A DNA stretch of 44,410 bases, taken from contig JALWZT010000269.1 of NCBI GenBank assembly GCA_027002405.1, positions 1 through 44,410 on the forward strand. The letters run 5' to 3'. The notes below the pieces were generated by a model. That model made no database searches. It was not told the DNA's origin and was given only the letters and a program-made list of their open reading frames with translations. This document shows, piece after piece, positions 17,063-25,400 of the stretch; positions within the stretch are counted from its first letter, which is position 1, and each line of letters starts with the position of its first letter. The stretch comes from Anaerolineae bacterium. GTDB taxonomy: Bacteria > Chloroflexota > Anaerolineae > J102. Made by a program: the position numbers and the translations under genes.

Positions 17063-18331
17063 ATGGAATCCGGCACCATCCATCACACCTGGACCTTGCC
17101 CGATGGCCGCTCGGTTCATCTTCGTCTGAATCACGAAGCCCTCACCCTGAGCATAGACATCCATTTGATTTACACCTTTGATCGGGCGGGGCGCTTGTAC
17201 GCGGTCTTTGATCATGGCGTGAATTATCGCCGTGGGCTGGATGGCCGTGTTCTGGCCCGCTGGCGCCAGCAACGGGGTCGGCGGACACGGCGTTGGCTTT
17301 CCCCCAGGGAAGTTGACGCGTTGTTGGTTCGGGCACGAGAAGATACGAGCCAGGTCCTGGATGCGTGGGAATCTTTGGAAACTGTTCCGGAGCCGATGAA
17401 GGGCCAGGTTGGGCAAGGGTTGCAACGGGCCGTGACCTTTGACGTGATTCAGGACGTCCGTCGGTTTCATCAAACCTATCTCCCCATCAGCATTCTGCCT
17501 CCGGACCAATACCAGGCTTTGGTGCTTCAGGCCACCGAAGGATGTTCTTTCAATACCTGCACTTTTTGTGCCCTTTATCGGGACCGCCCTTTTCGCATCA
17601 AATCCTTATCGGCCTTTCAAGCCCATGTGGCCGCGGTTTTGGACTTTTTTGGCCCGGGCGTTTCCATGCGTCGAGGCATCTTTCTAGCTGATGCCAACGC
17701 GTTGATCATCCCCCAACATCGTCTGTTGCCCCTGATGACCTTCATCCATCAGACCTTTTCCCTCTTGCCCGAGCATCTTTCCTCGCGCGAGCGTCGGGCC
17801 CGGATGGCGCAAGACCCTCTGGCCAAAACCGGGGTCTATGCTTTTGTGGATGGCCTCAGCGCGGAGCGCAAAGCGGTGAGCGATTGGGAAGCCTTACGGG
17901 GCTTGGGGCTACGCCGTGTGTACATTGGCCTGGAAAGCGGGCATGAGCCCTTGCTGGCATGGCTGCGTAAGCCCAGCACCGCGGCCGAGATGGTGGATGC
18001 AGTCAGGCGGATGAAGAGAGCGGGTTTGCATGTGGGAGTGATTGTCATGCTGGGGGTAGGGGGCCACCGATTTGACGCGGGGCATGTACGCGACACCGCG
18101 GCCGCATTGAATGCCATGCCTCTGGATGGGGATGACATCATCTACCTCAGCCCGTTCCAGCCTGATCCCATCGCGCCTTACTTAAGCCTGGCCCGGGCTG
18201 AGGGGGTGGATCTCCCTACGGATGCGTTCATGCAAGCCCAACGTCAACGCATCCTGGCCCGGCTCACCCTTCCCCCGCCACCTGCGGGCCCCAAGCGCGT
18301 GCCGTATAATTTGATGGATTTTGTGTATTGA
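17063..18331 (+). CDS. Radical SAM protein with CX4CX2C cluster motif
   Basis: The 422-residue protein has about 140 N-terminal residues of unrecognised beta-rich sequence, then a radical SAM core. The cluster motif is ATEGCSFNTCTFCALYRD, with four residues between the first two cysteines instead of three. Further core features are GIFLADANALII, YAFVDG, RRVYIGLESGHEPLLAWLRKPS (GLES-type strand) and VIVMLGVGGHRF. It resembles uncharacterised Fe-S oxidoreductases of the COG1032-like type. It stands alone, on the plus strand, between two minus-strand groups, with no ribosome-binding site that settles the start. A repeat module begins right after the stop codon. Confidence 0.8.
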   Translation: MESGTIHHTWTLPDGRSVHLRLNHEALTLSIDIHLIYTFDRAGRLYAVFDHGVNYRRGLDGRVLARWRQQRGRRTRRWLSPREVDALLVRAREDTSQVLDAWESLETVPEPMKGQVGQGLQRAVTFDVIQDVRRFHQTYLPISILPPDQYQALVLQATEGCSFNTCTFCALYRDRPFRIKSLSAFQAHVAAVLDFFGPGVSMRRGIFLADANALIIPQHRLLPLMTFIHQTFSLLPEHLSSRERRARMAQDPLAKTGVYAFVDGLSAERKAVSDWEALRGLGLRRVYIGLESGHEPLLAWLRKPSTAAEMVDAVRRMKRAGLHVGVIVMLGVGGHRFDAGHVRDTAAALNAMPLDGDDIIYLSPFQPDPIAPYLSLARAEGVDLPTDAFMQAQRQRILARLTLPPPPAGPKRVPYNLMDFVY

Positions 18332-18335
18332 AGCT

Positions 18336-18510
18336 GCTATGTAAATAGGATTCGGATCAGGATTAGGATTGAGATTCTCAGGACAACGTTGAGCGAGGCG
18401 ACAACGGGCGTCAAACGTAAAACGTGAAACGTCAGCTCATGACGCATGACGTTTGAGGCTTGACGAAATCGGCTTCCCGCGCCAGCCTGGCCGCGAGGCG
18501 TTTTCGTTCA
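18336..18510 (+). repeat. Composite heptad-hairpin module
   Basis: It starts with the CTGCTATGTAAATAG junction and GGATTN hexamers. A conserved stretch (GACAACGTTGAGCGAGGCGA) follows. Next come CGTNAAA heptads opposed by NNTGACG heptads (hairpin, about 18406-18464), and a conserved tail GGCTTCCCGCGCC...GGCCGCGAGGCGTTTTCG. Related modules are at 7523-7705, 32844-33003 and, inverted, about 23300-23460. Confidence 0.7.
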
Positions 18511-18536
18511 TATTGGCGGACAATCGCGCGTAAAAC

Positions 18537-20105
18537 CTATCTTCGAAGCAAGCGTCTGAAGCGTTTAGAGAGGGCCGCGATCATCATTTGATCGTCCTCG
18601 CTCCAGCCCATCAGCATAAGCGCGGCCAGGTAAATCCCCGCGATGAGGCCGGTAGCCAGGATGAGAGCAGGCAGGCCCGTGATGGGCGCGTGGCGGGCAA
18701 AGAGCCATCCTACCAGGCCCGCGGGGATGGCCGCGGCCAAGGGGCGTAGGGTATGCCGGTTGTAGGGGTGAATCCCCAGCAAATAGCGCACTTCGCCTAG
18801 ATTGACCAGGTTCACAATCATCATGCTGAGCATGCCCGCGGCCGCGGCGCCTACAATCCCCCATTGCGGGATCAGCAGAAAGTCTAGCCCCAGCGCAATC
18901 AGCAGGGTGAGGAACGCGTTGAAAAGGGCCAGTTGGGAATATCCTGCCATGAGGATCATCACGCCTACCGAGCCGGTGCCCACGTTGACTAATGTGCTGA
19001 AGCTGAGAATGCGTAGCACGTCTACACCGGCCGCGAAATCGTGGCCAAAGAATCCGATGAATTCGGGCGCGTACAGGAAAAGAACCAGGATCAAGGGGAG
19101 GGCGGTCATGGTCACCCAGCGGGTCACCAACTTGAACAGGGCGCCCAGGCGTTCCATCTCGCCCCGATGGTGTAGGTCCGCGATCACGGGAGCGAAGATG
19201 GCGTTGAACGCGGTGAGTACCATCGCGGGCAGGGTGGCGAAACGCATGGCCGCGTTGTAAATGCCCGAGGCATCGGCCTGGTTGTAGATGCCCAATACCA
19301 TGATCTCGGTGCGGCCGTTGAGGTAGACCAGAACGCTGGAAAGCAGCAAGGGAAAGGAGTAAATCATGAGTTCTTTGACCAGGCCCGCTTCCTGGGAGGG
19401 ATGCATGGTGCGAGTGTAATGTCGGGCCAGCCGAAAGAGAAAATAGAGGGCCAGGATCCCCCCTAATATCTGAGCCCCTGCGAAAGCCAGGGTGGGGGTC
19501 AGGGCGCTGACGCCAAAGACCAGGAAAAGGGCCAGCGCGGCCAGGAGTTTGGTAAGGGGGATGAGGGTGCTGGGAATGAGCGCGCGGTAGCGCATGGTGC
19601 GAAAGGCCTGGGTGCCCGCAACCCCGATGCTCACCATGACCATGGCCGGAAGCGCCAGCGCAAAGATGGGGAATAGTTCCAGTAAGTAGGTTTTGTCGGT
19701 CCAACGAAAGAGCTTGAGGAAGAATTGGGGGCGCACGGCCAGGACAATGGCCACCGTGGTACTGACCAGAAGCCCTACGCCAATGGCGGTGAGGATCACC
19801 TGCCAGATGCCACCGCCATCCCCCGCCCGACGTTTGATGCTCACATAGCGGATCGTGCCCCGGTCCAGCCCCATGACCGAGAACCGAGAAAGCAAGGTCA
19901 CCGTGGTGACGCCCAGGGTATAAAAGCCAAAGGCTTTGGCCCCCACCATGCGGGCCACCAACAGGGTGAAGAGAAAGTTGAGGAAGTAGTAGAGTAGATT
20001 GCCACCCAGGCCCAGGCCCGCGCCGCGCGCGATCTGCCCCACTTCGACGGCAATGTCGGAGGGAGATGAGGAGGTTACGGGAGAGGCGGAGGGCTTGGTG
20101 GTCAA
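18537..20105 (-). CDS. Polysaccharide flippase (Wzx/MVF-type membrane protein)
   Basis: The 522-residue protein has 14 probable transmembrane segments, beginning GNLLYYFLNFLFTLLVARMVGAKAFGFYTLG, the opening typical of the MATE/MOP polysaccharide exporter group. Membrane segments run to a short basic tail (KRFRRLLRR). It would move lipid-linked sugars across the cytoplasmic membrane. The start is a TTG whose last bases overlap the stop of the upstream FAH-family gene (TTGA), which suggests translational coupling. The epimerase at 21.2 kb and glycosyltransferase at 24.0 kb on the same strand fit a polysaccharide role, although FAH-family and repeat DNA lie between. Confidence 0.85.
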   Translation of the reverse strand: MTTKPSASPVTSSSPSDIAVEVGQIARGAGLGLGGNLLYYFLNFLFTLLVARMVGAKAFGFYTLGVTTVTLLSRFSVMGLDRGTIRYVSIKRRAGDGGGIWQVILTAIGVGLLVSTTVAIVLAVRPQFFLKLFRWTDKTYLLELFPIFALALPAMVMVSIGVAGTQAFRTMRYRALIPSTLIPLTKLLAALALFLVFGVSALTPTLAFAGAQILGGILALYFLFRLARHYTRTMHPSQEAGLVKELMIYSFPLLLSSVLVYLNGRTEIMVLGIYNQADASGIYNAAMRFATLPAMVLTAFNAIFAPVIADLHHRGEMERLGALFKLVTRWVTMTALPLILVLFLYAPEFIGFFGHDFAAGVDVLRILSFSTLVNVGTGSVGVMILMAGYSQLALFNAFLTLLIALGLDFLLIPQWGIVGAAAAGMLSMMIVNLVNLGEVRYLLGIHPYNRHTLRPLAAAIPAGLVGWLFARHAPITGLPALILATGLIAGIYLAALMLMGWSEDDQMMIAALSKRFRRLLRR

Positions 20106-20944
20106 AGGGCCTGGGGAAGGTAGGGACCAACGACGTTGTGCAAGCGCCCGATGCTCTGGATTTCCACGACGATCTCATCCCCCGGTTTGAGGAATGTCGG
20201 AGGGTCTCGGAAGACACCCACGCCACCTGGTGTGCCTGTGGTGATGATGTCTCCTGGTTCCAGGGTAAACGCCCGGGAACAGAAGGCAATGAGCTTGGGC
20301 ACTGTGTGGATGAGTTGCCGGGTGTTGCTTTCCTGGCGTAGTTCACCATTCACCCAGCAGCGGATATCCAGGGTGTGGGGGTCTGGGATCTCGTCCGGCG
20401 TGACCATGACGGGCCCCATGGGCGCGAAGGTATCCAGGCTTTTGCCCCGAACCCATTGTTTATCCCGGCGTTGCAGGTCTCGGGCGGTGACGTCATTCAG
20501 GCACGTGTAGCCCGCCACATAGGCATAGGCGTCGTCTTCTGATACCCGGTAGGCTCGTTTGCCGATGACCACCGCCAGTTCGGCCTCGTAGTCTACCTTC
20601 GACGTTAGTTCGGGGTCCCAACGGATCGGACCATGGGGGTGGTTGACGGCTGTGGAGAACTTGGTAAATAGGGTGGGTTCAGCAGGGGGGGTGAGCCCTT
20701 GTTCCAGACAATGGTCCAGATAGTTTAGGCCCACGGCCACGATTTTGCCCGGTTTGAGGATGGGCGCGAGGAGCTGGACGTCATCCAGAGGGATGGGATG
20801 CGCCGCGGCCGCGGCTTCGGCGACTTGATCCATGCCGGACTGGATGAGTGCATGGACATCAGGCCAGGGTAAGGGCAGGACTTTGTCTCCTTCCTGCAGT
20901 CCGGCCATGACATCATGTTGGTAACGAAAGGTGAGGAGTCGCAT
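20102..20944 (-). CDS. Fumarylacetoacetate hydrolase family protein
   Basis: The 280-residue protein has the FAH C-terminal fold: KIVAVGLNYLDHC, then the metal-binding acidic residues in VDYEAELAVVIGK and NDVTARDLQ, then GKSLDTFAPMGP, the LIHTVPKLIAF helix and the DIITTGTPGGVG motif. Members hydrolyse or decarboxylate 2-oxo or 2,4-dioxo acids (acylpyruvates, 2-hydroxyhepta-2,4-dienedioates). The exact substrate is not visible, and a simple acylpyruvase or oxaloacetate decarboxylase role is possible. It overlaps the flippase gene by four bases. Confidence 0.9.
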   Translation of the reverse strand: MRLLTFRYQHDVMAGLQEGDKVLPLPWPDVHALIQSGMDQVAEAAAAAHPIPLDDVQLLAPILKPGKIVAVGLNYLDHCLEQGLTPPAEPTLFTKFSTAVNHPHGPIRWDPELTSKVDYEAELAVVIGKRAYRVSEDDAYAYVAGYTCLNDVTARDLQRRDKQWVRGKSLDTFAPMGPVMVTPDEIPDPHTLDIRCWVNGELRQESNTRQLIHTVPKLIAFCSRAFTLEPGDIITTGTPGGVGVFRDPPTFLKPGDEIVVEIQSIGRLHNVVGPYLPQAL

Positions 20945-20988
20945 GGGCTTGGTAACCGTCTAAAAATTAGTTTCCGTTTTTGTACTCA

Positions 20989-21086
20989 TCGACTGAAGTC
21001 GAACACTTAAGGCCTGCGGCCAATGGACGGCCTCCGCCGTCCACAGTTTTCCGGTCGACGAAGGTCGACCATCGGCGCGAAGCGCC
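20989..21086. repeat. String of five short perfect hairpins
   Basis: In 98 bases there are TCGACT/AGTCGA with loop GA (20989-21002), GGCC/GGCC with loop TGC (21011-21021), TGGACGGC/GCCGTCCA with loop CTCC (21024-21043), GGTCGAC/GTCGACC with loop GAAG (21053-21070), and GGCGC/GCGCC with loop GAA (21074-21086). All stems are perfect. None shares sequence with the others. The layout resembles the three-hairpin element elsewhere in the window but the stems differ. It lies between the FAH-family gene and the epimerase gene. Confidence 0.65.
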
Positions 21087-21167
21087 TAAAGAGCTCGAGT
21101 TTACTCGGTCAGTGTCGAGGCAAAAAAGGAAGTTATTTATGGACGCTCACTTGGTGGGAAAGGTGGT

Positions 21168-22118
21168 TTATCGTTCTCGAACAGGGATGTGCTCCAATTG
21201 GAAACGAGGATCGCGACGGAGGGTTTCGCGCAGGCCCTCTTCCAAAGACCATTGGGGTCGGTACCCCAGCAGTTTTTCCGCTTTTTCGATATCGGCCACC
21301 AGGCGCCGTACACCCCCTGATTGTTCCTGATTATAGAGCACATGGGCCCGACGCCCAATGACCTCTTCCATTAAGGCGATGAGCTCTTCCACGCTGGTTT
21401 CGACGCCCGAACCGATGTTGATCACTTGCCCGTCGATCCCCTCTCGCTCCCCGGCCGTGATAAGGGCATCCACCACATCCTCCACATAGACGTAATCTCG
21501 GGTTTGTTTTCCTGTCCCAAAGACCACGACGGATCCGCCCCGGAGGATGCGATCCAAAAATTGGGGCACCACAGGTGGATAGGCCGGGGGCAAAGCTTGT
21601 CCCGGGCCATAGGCATTGAAGATGCGGAGGGCTACGGCCTCGATGCCATAATGGCGGCCTAGGGTGAAAATATAATGTTCAGAGGCCAGCTTACTGACCG
21701 CATAGGGGGTGCGCAGGTCAGGAAGGACCTGCTCATCGACGGGTTGACGTTTTTGGTCCCCATAAATGGTGCCCGAAGAAGCCAGCACCACTCGCCGAGT
21801 GCCCAGGGAACGCATCGCCTCCATCAGGGTGACGGTTCCCCCCACATTCACATCATTGTATTCTCGCGGATAGAGGATGGATTGCGGCAGGGAGACTTTC
21901 GCGGCCAGGTGATAGACCACATGGATGTCATGGAGCAGGGTCCACAATTTGGGTTGATCTCGCACGTCGCCGCGGGTGAACAGGATGCGAGGGTCCAGGG
22001 CTTCCTTTTCGCCCGCGCTTAGGTCGTCGATCACCCGGACATTATGGCCTTGGGCCACCAGTTTATTAGCCAGATGTCGCCCGAGAAAACCAGCGCCGCC
22101 AGTGATGAGGTAATTCAT
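21168..22118 (-). CDS. NAD-dependent sugar epimerase/dehydratase (extended SDR, GalE-like)
   Basis: The 316-residue protein begins MNYLITGGAGFLGRHL with the NAD-binding TGGAGFLG at residues 6-13. The catalytic set is Ser114/Ser115 in LASSGTIYGD with Tyr139 and Lys143 in PYAVSKLASEH. The sugar-nucleotide binding part has RIFNAYGPGQ and DYVYVEDVVDA. It probably interconverts UDP-hexoses, as in UDP-glucose 4-epimerase; a GDP- or dTDP-sugar is not excluded. An in-frame TTG start 13 codons upstream is less likely. A strong extended -10 promoter sits 61 bases upstream. Confidence 0.88.
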   Translation of the reverse strand: MNYLITGGAGFLGRHLANKLVAQGHNVRVIDDLSAGEKEALDPRILFTRGDVRDQPKLWTLLHDIHVVYHLAAKVSLPQSILYPREYNDVNVGGTVTLMEAMRSLGTRRVVLASSGTIYGDQKRQPVDEQVLPDLRTPYAVSKLASEHYIFTLGRHYGIEAVALRIFNAYGPGQALPPAYPPVVPQFLDRILRGGSVVVFGTGKQTRDYVYVEDVVDALITAGEREGIDGQVINIGSGVETSVEELIALMEEVIGRRAHVLYNQEQSGGVRRLVADIEKAEKLLGYRPQWSLEEGLRETLRRDPRFQLEHIPVRER

Positions 22119-22178
22119 AGTCGGGAAATCATGAATATGGAATTCAGATGGGAGCAATGGCCCGCACGGGGTCGGTTC

Positions 22179-22187
22179 ATTATATCA
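22179..22187 (-). promoter_or_regulatory. Extended -10 promoter of the epimerase gene
   Basis: The minus strand reads TGATATAAT, a perfect extended -10 (TGN-TATAAT). No good -35 is present, as is usual for extended -10 promoters. Transcription would start near 22172, giving a leader of about 54 bases before the ATG at 22118. Confidence 0.5.
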
Positions 22188-22199
22188 TAACTTTGATTA

Positions 22200-22314
22200 C
22201 GTCATGCTGAGCGACTGGAGGGAGCGAAAGCCTGCCCTGAGGAATCGAAGGGCATCTAGCGAGCGAAGCGAGCGCCATGCCGTGGTTTTTGCGCTTCGCT
22301 CCCTCGGAATGACG
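22200..22314 (-). repeat. Palindromic element with CGTCAT...ATGACG ends, copy 3 (inverted)
   Basis: This is the 113-159-bp palindromic family in inverted orientation (CGTCATGCTGAGCGAC at the left, CCCTCGGAATGACG at the right). It is followed by ACTGATN/ACTGAAC heptads (22324-22379) and an AATCCT hexamer run (about 22408-22450). Confidence 0.75.
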
Positions 22315-22465
22315 TCGCACGGCTCTACTGAACACTGAACACTGATTACTGATGACTGATGACTGATCACTGATTACTCCTGCTCGCTCGCGCCTAACCT
22401 CGGCCTCACAATCCTCAATCCTAATCCTAATCCTAATCCTAATCCTGATCCTATTTACGGAGATT

Positions 22466-23020
22466 CTATGACTCGTCGGGGTGGGACATGAAGATCCGTT
22501 TGCGCGGGCGTTTGGCGCGAGGTTTGCGGCCCCAAAACCACCATCCCATCAACAATACCACCAGGGTGGCGAGAGCAGCCAGGCGGATGTAGGTTTTGTT
22601 GATGGGCGCGGGCTGGATTTCCAACGGGAAGGAGGCCCGGCTTTCCCAACCTGCTTCCTGGACCTGAAGTTCGATGGTCCAGGTCCCTGCATAGGGGATT
22701 TGGAAATCGGTGTCGTAGAAGTAAGGGATGGCCGCGTCTTCATGGGCCATAGGAGCCTGGATTTCATCGCCATGGGGGGACCGGGCGTAGACCGTGATCA
22801 TCGGTTCGGTGACTGGCTCTCCGGTATCGGTGCGGGCCAGCGCGGCTGTGACGTGAAGTTCGCCCACTTGGGGAGGGTCCGGCTGGGTCCAGACCGAAAG
22901 CCAATAGGGGCCCAAGGGCTCATTGACCAGGCGGGGGGTGCCTCCACCATGGGCCCAAGCCACCGGCATCACGAGCAACCAGGCTGCCAGGGTGAAAAGA
23001 AGGAGTCGTCGAGGGTCCAT
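22466..23020 (-). CDS. Membrane-anchored extracytoplasmic protein of unknown function
   Basis: The 184-residue protein has a signal peptide (RRLLLFTLAAWLLVMPVAWA, cut after AWA-H) and a beta-rich outer domain (residues about 25-140, GPYWLSVWTQPDPPQVGELHV, YAGTWTIELQVQ). One transmembrane helix (IRLAALATLVVLLMGWWFW) and a basic cytoplasmic tail follow. The outer domain has an immunoglobulin-like look similar to YtkA/FixH-type domains, as seen in copper- or cytochrome-related proteins, but without clear metal ligands. The TATAAT eight bases before the ATG suggests a leaderless message. Confidence 0.75.
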   Translation of the reverse strand: MDPRRLLLFTLAAWLLVMPVAWAHGGGTPRLVNEPLGPYWLSVWTQPDPPQVGELHVTAALARTDTGEPVTEPMITVYARSPHGDEIQAPMAHEDAAIPYFYDTDFQIPYAGTWTIELQVQEAGWESRASFPLEIQPAPINKTYIRLAALATLVVLLMGWWFWGRKPRAKRPRKRIFMSHPDES

Positions 23021-23027
23021 GGGCCTT

Positions 23028-23033
23028 ATTATA
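23028..23033 (-). promoter_or_regulatory. TATAAT -10 box at leaderless distance from the signal-peptide gene
   Basis: On the minus strand TATAAT ends seven bases before the ATG at 23020, so transcription would begin at or next to the A of the start codon. The -35 region is weak (TCATCA at 17 bases). No Shine-Dalgarno sequence is present, which agrees with a leaderless message. Confidence 0.4.
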
Positions 23034-23553
23034 ACGGGAATCGGGGCTTTTGATGAATCGCGAGGGAAATAGAGTACTCAGTCACCATGAGCAATGGCTC
23101 ACCACATAACGATGAGAATAGGAACGCAGTTTGCAGGTTTGCAAGTGGCAAGTGGCAGGTGGGGAGAACGCAGATTTGCGCAGATGCTTTTTTTTTGATT
23201 TTATCTGGGTGAATCTGCCTTTATCAGCGTTCATCTGCGTCCTCTATTTTCAAAGCAGTCCAACGGCAGGCTCGCCCGCGCCGATACCGACGAAAATGCC
23301 TCGCGGCCAGGCTGGCGGTCCTGAAACGTGATGCGTAATGCGTGATGCGTAAGCCTCTCAGTTTCACGTTTCACGTTTCACGCATCACGCCCGTTGTCGC
23401 CTCGCTCAACGTTGTCCTGACGATCCTCAATCCTAATCCTGATCCGAATCCTATTTTCATAGCAGGCACCACGCGCGGCGGCGCGCCGATACGGACGAAA
23501 ATGGGAACGCAGATTTGCGCCGATGCTCCGCAACGCAGATTTTCGCAGATATT

Positions 23554-23667
23554 CGTCATGCTGAGCGACCGAAGGGAGCGAAGCATCTAGCGAGCGAAGC
23601 GAGCGCCATGCCGTGGTTTTTTGCGCTTCGCTAGATTCCTCGGTCGCTGCGCTCCCTCGGAATGACG
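23554..23667 (-). repeat. Palindromic element with CGTCAT...ATGACG ends, copy 4 (inverted)
   Basis: It is 114 bp long with left end CGTCATGCTGAGCGACCG and right end CTCCCTCGGAATGACG. It has the same internal GCTAGATGC/TCTAGCGAGCGAAGCG hairpin as the other copies. Confidence 0.75.
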
Positions 23668-23841
23668 TCGCACGGCGCTACTGAACACTGATTACTGATC
23701 ACTGATCACTGATTACTCTATTTACGGAACAGTCGAACGGCTGGCTCGCCCGCGCCGATACCGATGAAAATGGGAACGCAGATTGACGCAGATTTCCACT
23801 GATTACTGATAACTGATCACTGATTACTTTTTTCATAGCAG

Positions 23842-23925
23842 CCGACCGAAGTGGCGTCTGCCACGCCCGCCCGGCGATGAAGTCGCCGGGCTATAGAACG
23901 GCGCCGGATGAATCCGGCTAGCCCC
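23842..23925. repeat. Three-hairpin intergenic element, copy 3
   Basis: It has the same three stems as the copy at 1798-1878. The loop of the third hairpin reads TGAA rather than TAAT, so the stem is conserved while the loop varies. The identity with the first copy continues for about 100 further bases through heptads and hexamers to TTACGGAACAG, giving a shared composite of about 180 bp. Confidence 0.7.
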
Positions 23926-24009
23926 GCAACTGATTACTGATGACTGATCACTGATTACTCGTGCTCGCGCCTAACCTCGGCCTAACAATCCTCAATCCTA
24001 ATCCTGATC

Positions 24010-25224
24010 CTACTTACGGAACAGCGCCTCCAATTTGGGGATGATCACCGACCAATCGTAGTGCTGGGCCACAAAGGCCCGCCCGCGCCATCCCATGCCC
24101 CGGGCTTTTTGGGGATGTTCCAACAGATGGATAACGGCTCGGGCAAAGCTTTCGGGGGTATCTGCCAGGAGCACATGGGTTTCATGGGCCACAGGGATGC
24201 CATCCGCACCCAAATGGGTGGAAACCACGGGTTTGGCCAGGGCCAGGGCTTCCAGAATTTTGAACCGGGTGCCTCCCCCGGCCAACAGAGGAACCACGTA
24301 GACATCCGCCTGCACGATGTAAGGCCGCACATCGGGCACCTGGCCCGTGATGGTCACATCCTCGCGGTTATGCAGGGATTTCAGTCGTGGGTGGGGGTTA
24401 CGACCCACCACCCAAAAGTGGCCGTGAACCCCAAGCCGACGCAGGATGGGCATGACCTGTTGCGCAAACCACCATACCGCGTCCACATTGGGCCGGAAGT
24501 CCATCTTGCCCGTAAAGACCCAATGCGGCCCGGGCCCCTGGAGCACTCGCGGGAAAGTTTGGTCCGGCTGGTAGGAAGCCATGTCCACCCCATTGCTGAC
24601 CACGGCCATGGGGGTGGCAGGGCCCAAACCATGCAAGAAGGCCGCGTCCGGTTCGCTGACGGCAGCCACCCCGTCCACGGCCCGAATGAGCCGGGTTTCG
24701 TAACGGCGGAGCTTGAGGGTTTGAATCAGGGAATACGCGGCCGCGGGCCAACGCGCGGGGCGGCGGATGTCGGCCAGGGCGGCACGTTTTTGCAACAAGG
24801 TTTCTGCATTGTGCGCATCGTAGATGACCCGGCCCGGAAGGGCCTGGCTTTCCCGCAGGGCAAAAAAATAAGGGGCCATCTCGATCCCTTCAATGAGCAG
24901 CACGTCGGGTTGGATGCGCTGCACACATTGACGCAGGGCTTGAAAACTGACCGGGTGCCACAGGCGCCGGGCCATGTCGGGAAGCGGGGTGGTGAACAGG
25001 TCCCGCAATCGTGCCGCGGTGCTGCGCTGCGGCTGAGGGCCGGTGGTCACCGACGCGGCCCACTTGCTGACTGGGCCTGCTTCTGGATCATCCCCTGGGC
25101 CCAACAAGCTGAACAGATGCACCTGATGGTTTTGGGCCAGGCCGCGCAAGATGTGAAAATTACGCAGGGTGGTCCCCTGGTGCGTGGGCCAGGGGAACTG
25201 GGGGGTGAGCTGCAGGATTCGCAT
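24010..25224 (-). CDS. Glycosyltransferase family 4 (GT-B) sugar transferase
   Basis: The 404-residue protein starts MRILQLTPQFPWPTHQGTTLRN, typical of GT4 enzymes. The C-terminal donor domain is clear: WVFTGKMDFRPNVDAVWWF, VVGRNPHPRLKSL, VTITGQVPDVRPYIVQADVYVVPLLAGGGTRFKILEALALAKPVVST (split here over the GGGTR/E-x7-E region), ending with DWSVIIPKLEALFRK. It resembles exopolysaccharide-associated transferases. The acceptor is unknown; an adjacent flippase and epimerase on the same strand suggest surface polysaccharide. The start is set by a leaderless promoter immediately upstream. The last codons and stop (LFRK and TAG) are read from the end of a repeat module. Confidence 0.88.
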   Translation of the reverse strand: MRILQLTPQFPWPTHQGTTLRNFHILRGLAQNHQVHLFSLLGPGDDPEAGPVSKWAASVTTGPQPQRSTAARLRDLFTTPLPDMARRLWHPVSFQALRQCVQRIQPDVLLIEGIEMAPYFFALRESQALPGRVIYDAHNAETLLQKRAALADIRRPARWPAAAYSLIQTLKLRRYETRLIRAVDGVAAVSEPDAAFLHGLGPATPMAVVSNGVDMASYQPDQTFPRVLQGPGPHWVFTGKMDFRPNVDAVWWFAQQVMPILRRLGVHGHFWVVGRNPHPRLKSLHNREDVTITGQVPDVRPYIVQADVYVVPLLAGGGTRFKILEALALAKPVVSTHLGADGIPVAHETHVLLADTPESFARAVIHLLEHPQKARGMGWRGRAFVAQHYDWSVIIPKLEALFRK

Positions 25225-25226
25225 GG

Positions 25227-25260
25227 GCGTATCATACGCGAGAAACAAAGGTCCCGTCAA
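25227..25260 (-). promoter_or_regulatory. Promoter of the glycosyltransferase gene, leaderless, overlapping a palindrome
   Basis: On the minus strand TTGACG (25255-25260) is 18 bases from TATGAT (25231-25236). Six bases separate the -10 box from the ATG at 25224, so the transcript would start at the start codon. The -10 lies inside the perfect palindrome GCGTAT-C-ATACGC (25227-25239), a possible operator. Confidence 0.5.
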
Positions 25261-25287
25261 CTTGGCGCGGCCAGGCCATTCAAGTAT

Positions 25288-25316
25288 TTGACAAGCCATC
25301 CCCTTTTGCGTACCCT
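25288..25316 (+). promoter_or_regulatory. Promoter of the NYN-LOTUS gene
   Basis: A consensus TTGACA (25288-25293) is followed after 17 bases by TACCCT (25311-25316). Transcription would begin near 25323. This rules out the in-frame ATG at 25317 as the true start and supports the ATG at 25401. It is back to back with the glycosyltransferase promoter, whose -35 box lies 28 bases away. Confidence 0.5.
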
Positions 25317-25400
25317 ATGGAAGCCCCACGCGTCTTATGGCGTCGTGGTTTCAACCTGGTGCGTCTTATGGCGCATACCGATGATGAAATCGAGGTCTTT

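Larger units (their letters stand above)
23021..24009. repeat. Nearly 1 kb of gene-free mosaic repeats
   Basis: Contents in order: a CACCATGAGC...GCTCACCAC word (about 23080-23105), GTGGCAA/GCAGGTG heptads (about 23130-23162), CGCAGATTTGCGCAGATG words, an inverted composite heptad-hairpin module (about 23300-23460), more CGCAGAT words, the palindromic element copy 4 (23554-23667), ACTGATN heptads (23682-23717, 23796-23829, 23932-23960) and the three-hairpin element copy 3 (23842-23925). Hexamer repeats then run into the glycosyltransferase gene. No gene is supported on either strand. Confidence 0.8.

Noticed and set aside
20989-21086. CRISPR array
   Set aside because: The hairpins are all different and there are no equal-length direct repeats with unique spacers. 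The heptad arrays also lack spacer structure. No cas gene is present.
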